A stretch of 64,000 nt of DNA from Granulicella sp. L56 (GTDB lineage: Bacteria; Acidobacteriota; Terriglobia; Terriglobales; Acidobacteriaceae), in the NCBI RefSeq assembly GCF_009765835.1, contig NZ_LMUS01000006.1, positions 950,438 to 1,014,437 on the forward strand, written 5' to 3'. A program made the position numbers and the translations under genes. Of this stretch, positions 62,635-64,000 are shown piece by piece. Below the pieces are notes generated by a model. The model had not been told where the DNA came from, did no database searches, and was given only the letters and a program-made list of their open reading frames with translations. The first letter of the stretch is position 1. Each line of letters begins with the position of its first letter.

Positions 62635-63822
62635 ATGATCCGCAAAACTCGCCTTTTCACTCCTGGACCGACTCCTCTTCTTCCCGCCGCCCAGTTTGCC
62701 ATGGCTGCCGCAGACATCCACCACCGCACCGCTGAGTTCCGCGCCCTCTTCACCCGCGTTCTCTCCCAGCTCAAGGAGTTCGTCGGTACCACCAACGATG
62801 TTCTCATCCTCGCCAGCTCCGGCTCTGGAGCGATGGAAGCCTCCGTCTCGAACCTCACTTCGCCGGGAGATCGCGTTCTCGTGCTGACCGCCGGAAAGTT
62901 CGGCGAGCGCTGGACCGGCATCACCAAGGCATTTGGCTGCCACGTTGATGTCGTTGAAGCTCCCTATGGCAGCACCTTTACGCTCGACCAGATCAAGGCC
63001 GCTCTGAAGCTTGAGACCCGCGTTGTCTTCGTTCAGGCCACTGAGTCCTCTACTGGCGTCAGCCACGATATCGAGGCCATCGGCAAGCTGCTGAAGGATG
63101 AGAAGTCCGAGGCGCTCTTTGTTGTTGACGGCATCACCGGCCTCGGCACCACCCACCTCGACATGGACGCCTGGGGCGTCGACGTTCTGATCGGCGGCTC
63201 GCAGAAGGCGCTGATGATTCCTCCCGGCCTCTCCTATCTCGCGGTCAGCCCGCGTGCCTGGGACCGCATGGAGTCGACCTACAACCCGCGCTACTACTTC
63301 GACCTGCGCAAGGAGCGCAAGAATGCAGCCAAGGGTGAGTCTGCCTATACGCCTTCTGTTGCTCTGATTGCGGCCATGGGCGCGGCGCTTGACTATATTG
63401 CTGGTCAGGCTGAAGGCAATCTTGTTGAAGGCCGCAAGAAGCTGGTCGACAACGCTCAGACCTGCGCTGCCATGACTCGCGCTGCTGCCACCGCGATGGG
63501 CTTTAAGCTCTTCGCGCCGAAGGGCCGCGAGGCTGGTGCTGCGACTGCCATCATGGCGCCTGAGGGCACTGACTCCGGCACCATCGTCAAGGGGCTCCGC
63601 TCCAAGTTCGCCATCATCGTCACCGACGGTCAGGGCGAGATGAAGGGATCGTTGTTCCGCATCGCTCACATCGGCTTCTTCGACTACATGGACACGATCG
63701 CCGTTATCGGCGCGCTCGAGCAGGTAGCGATTGCAGCCAAGCTGCCGCTTCCGAATCTTGCTTTCGGCACCGGCTTGATCGCCGCGCAAAAGACTTTTGC
63801 TGAAGACCCCACCGTAAAATAG
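62635..63822 (+). CDS. Class V aminotransferase (serine-pyruvate/alanine-glyoxylate or phosphoserine type)
   Basis: A 395-residue PLP enzyme. RLFTPGPTPLLPAAQ is the class V N-terminus. VDGITGLGTTHLDMDAWGVDVLIGGSQKALMIPPG holds the PLP Asp and Schiff-base Lys191. The family is AGXT-like. Because serA starts 96 bases downstream, I infer that it may supply the second step of phosphorylated serine synthesis, replacing SerC, but serine-glyoxylate activity is possible. Confidence 0.9.
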   Translation: MIRKTRLFTPGPTPLLPAAQFAMAAADIHHRTAEFRALFTRVLSQLKEFVGTTNDVLILASSGSGAMEASVSNLTSPGDRVLVLTAGKFGERWTGITKAFGCHVDVVEAPYGSTFTLDQIKAALKLETRVVFVQATESSTGVSHDIEAIGKLLKDEKSEALFVVDGITGLGTTHLDMDAWGVDVLIGGSQKALMIPPGLSYLAVSPRAWDRMESTYNPRYYFDLRKERKNAAKGESAYTPSVALIAAMGAALDYIAGQAEGNLVEGRKKLVDNAQTCAAMTRAAATAMGFKLFAPKGREAGAATAIMAPEGTDSGTIVKGLRSKFAIIVTDGQGEMKGSLFRIAHIGFFDYMDTIAVIGALEQVAIAAKLPLPNLAFGTGLIAAQKTFAEDPTVK

Positions 63823-63836
63823 TTCACCCCCGGAAA

Positions 63837-63860
63837 CCCACGTCCGAGTCCGGACGTGGG
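63837..63860 (-). repeat. Palindromic repeat family B, copy B3
   Basis: CCCACGTCCG (63837-63846) pairs with CGGACGTGGG (63851-63860), loop AGTC. The orientation is reversed relative to B1/B2, shown by the flanking GGCACCC. The base pair next to the loop is G-C instead of C-G, again keeping the stem perfect. Confidence 0.85.
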
Positions 63861-63918
63861 GCACCCAAATTTTTCGCGAACCTGGAAATTGTCATACCCT
63901 CCCGTTTCTACTCGCACC

Positions 63919-64000
63919 ATGAAAGGTCCCATGAAGATCGTTCTCGCCGAAAAAGTCTCGCCTGCCACCCTCGCCGTCTTCCAGCAGGAGCCAGGCTGGA
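63919..64000 (+). CDS. serA: D-3-phosphoglycerate dehydrogenase, start (partial)
   Basis: Only the first residues are inside the window (MKIVLAEKVSPATLAVFQQE after the second ATG). Starts at 63919 and 63931 are both in frame; AAAGG lies 5 bases before 63931. The N-terminus matches SerA, which oxidises 3-phosphoglycerate in serine synthesis. It continues past 64000. Confidence 0.7.
   Translation, partial: MKGPMKIVLAEKVSPATLAVFQQEPGW

Overview
This 64 kb window looks like the chromosome of a soil Acidobacteriota species of the Terriglobia type (the Granulicella, Edaphobacter and Terriglobus neighbourhood). The reasons are a TIGR03435/DUF3738 'soil-associated' protein, an ADOP-type (acidobacterial duplicated orphan permease) MacB-like protein paired with a PadR regulator, a PEP-CTERM protein, many S9 peptidase, TonB-receptor and glycoside-hydrolase genes, and several families of short palindromic intergenic repeats. 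The genus is an inference. No transposase, integrase, phage gene or CRISPR array was seen.

Layout. 1-5.7 kb: a nitrate-assimilation block with the end of a sulfite-reductase-type flavoprotein, a fused iron-sulfur/membrane-anchor subunit, a molybdopterin nitrate reductase and a NarK-type transporter. 6-16 kb: mixed accessory genes (outer-membrane barrel, TlpA-like thioredoxin, aminotransferase, GH31 glycosidase, an alpha/beta hydrolase divergent from a CGNR regulator, a type III polyketide synthase, a PEP-CTERM protein with a sigma-54 promoter). 16.5-28.1 kb (minus strand): rplA-rplJ-rplL-rpoB-rpoC. 28.2-35.4 kb: eight unrelated genes (DoxX/azoreductase/TetR, PanE, a glycoamylase, a radical SAM protein and others) that split the ribosomal cluster. 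35.6-42 kb (minus strand): rpsL-rpsG-fusA-tuf-rpmG-tRNA-Trp-secE-nusG-rplK. 42.5-64 kb: ADOP permease and PadR, S9 peptidase, lipoprotein, kdsA, TolC, a DsbA-like protein, radical SAM protein, an ECF sigma/anti-sigma/PDZ operon, RNase H, MarR divergent from a TonB receptor, DUF3738, YqeY, a class V aminotransferase and the start of serA.

The strongest novel signals are non-coding. (1) Nine copies of an intergenic repeat carry a variable GC-rich hairpin, and three copies of a second element show a compensated base pair in a perfect 10-bp stem. (2) Four regulator genes have long, exact operator-like palindromes: a four-half-site array with one common dyad (CGNR), a 22+22 palindrome (MarR), an 18+18 palindrome over the start codons (PadR), and two tandem sites (TetR). 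Among proteins, the beta subunit of RNA polymerase carries an N-terminal cysteine-rich insert with four Cys pairs, resembling zinc ribbons. Between rplK and rplA, a terminator after rplK and a promoter before rplA fit the split of the cluster into two transcription units.
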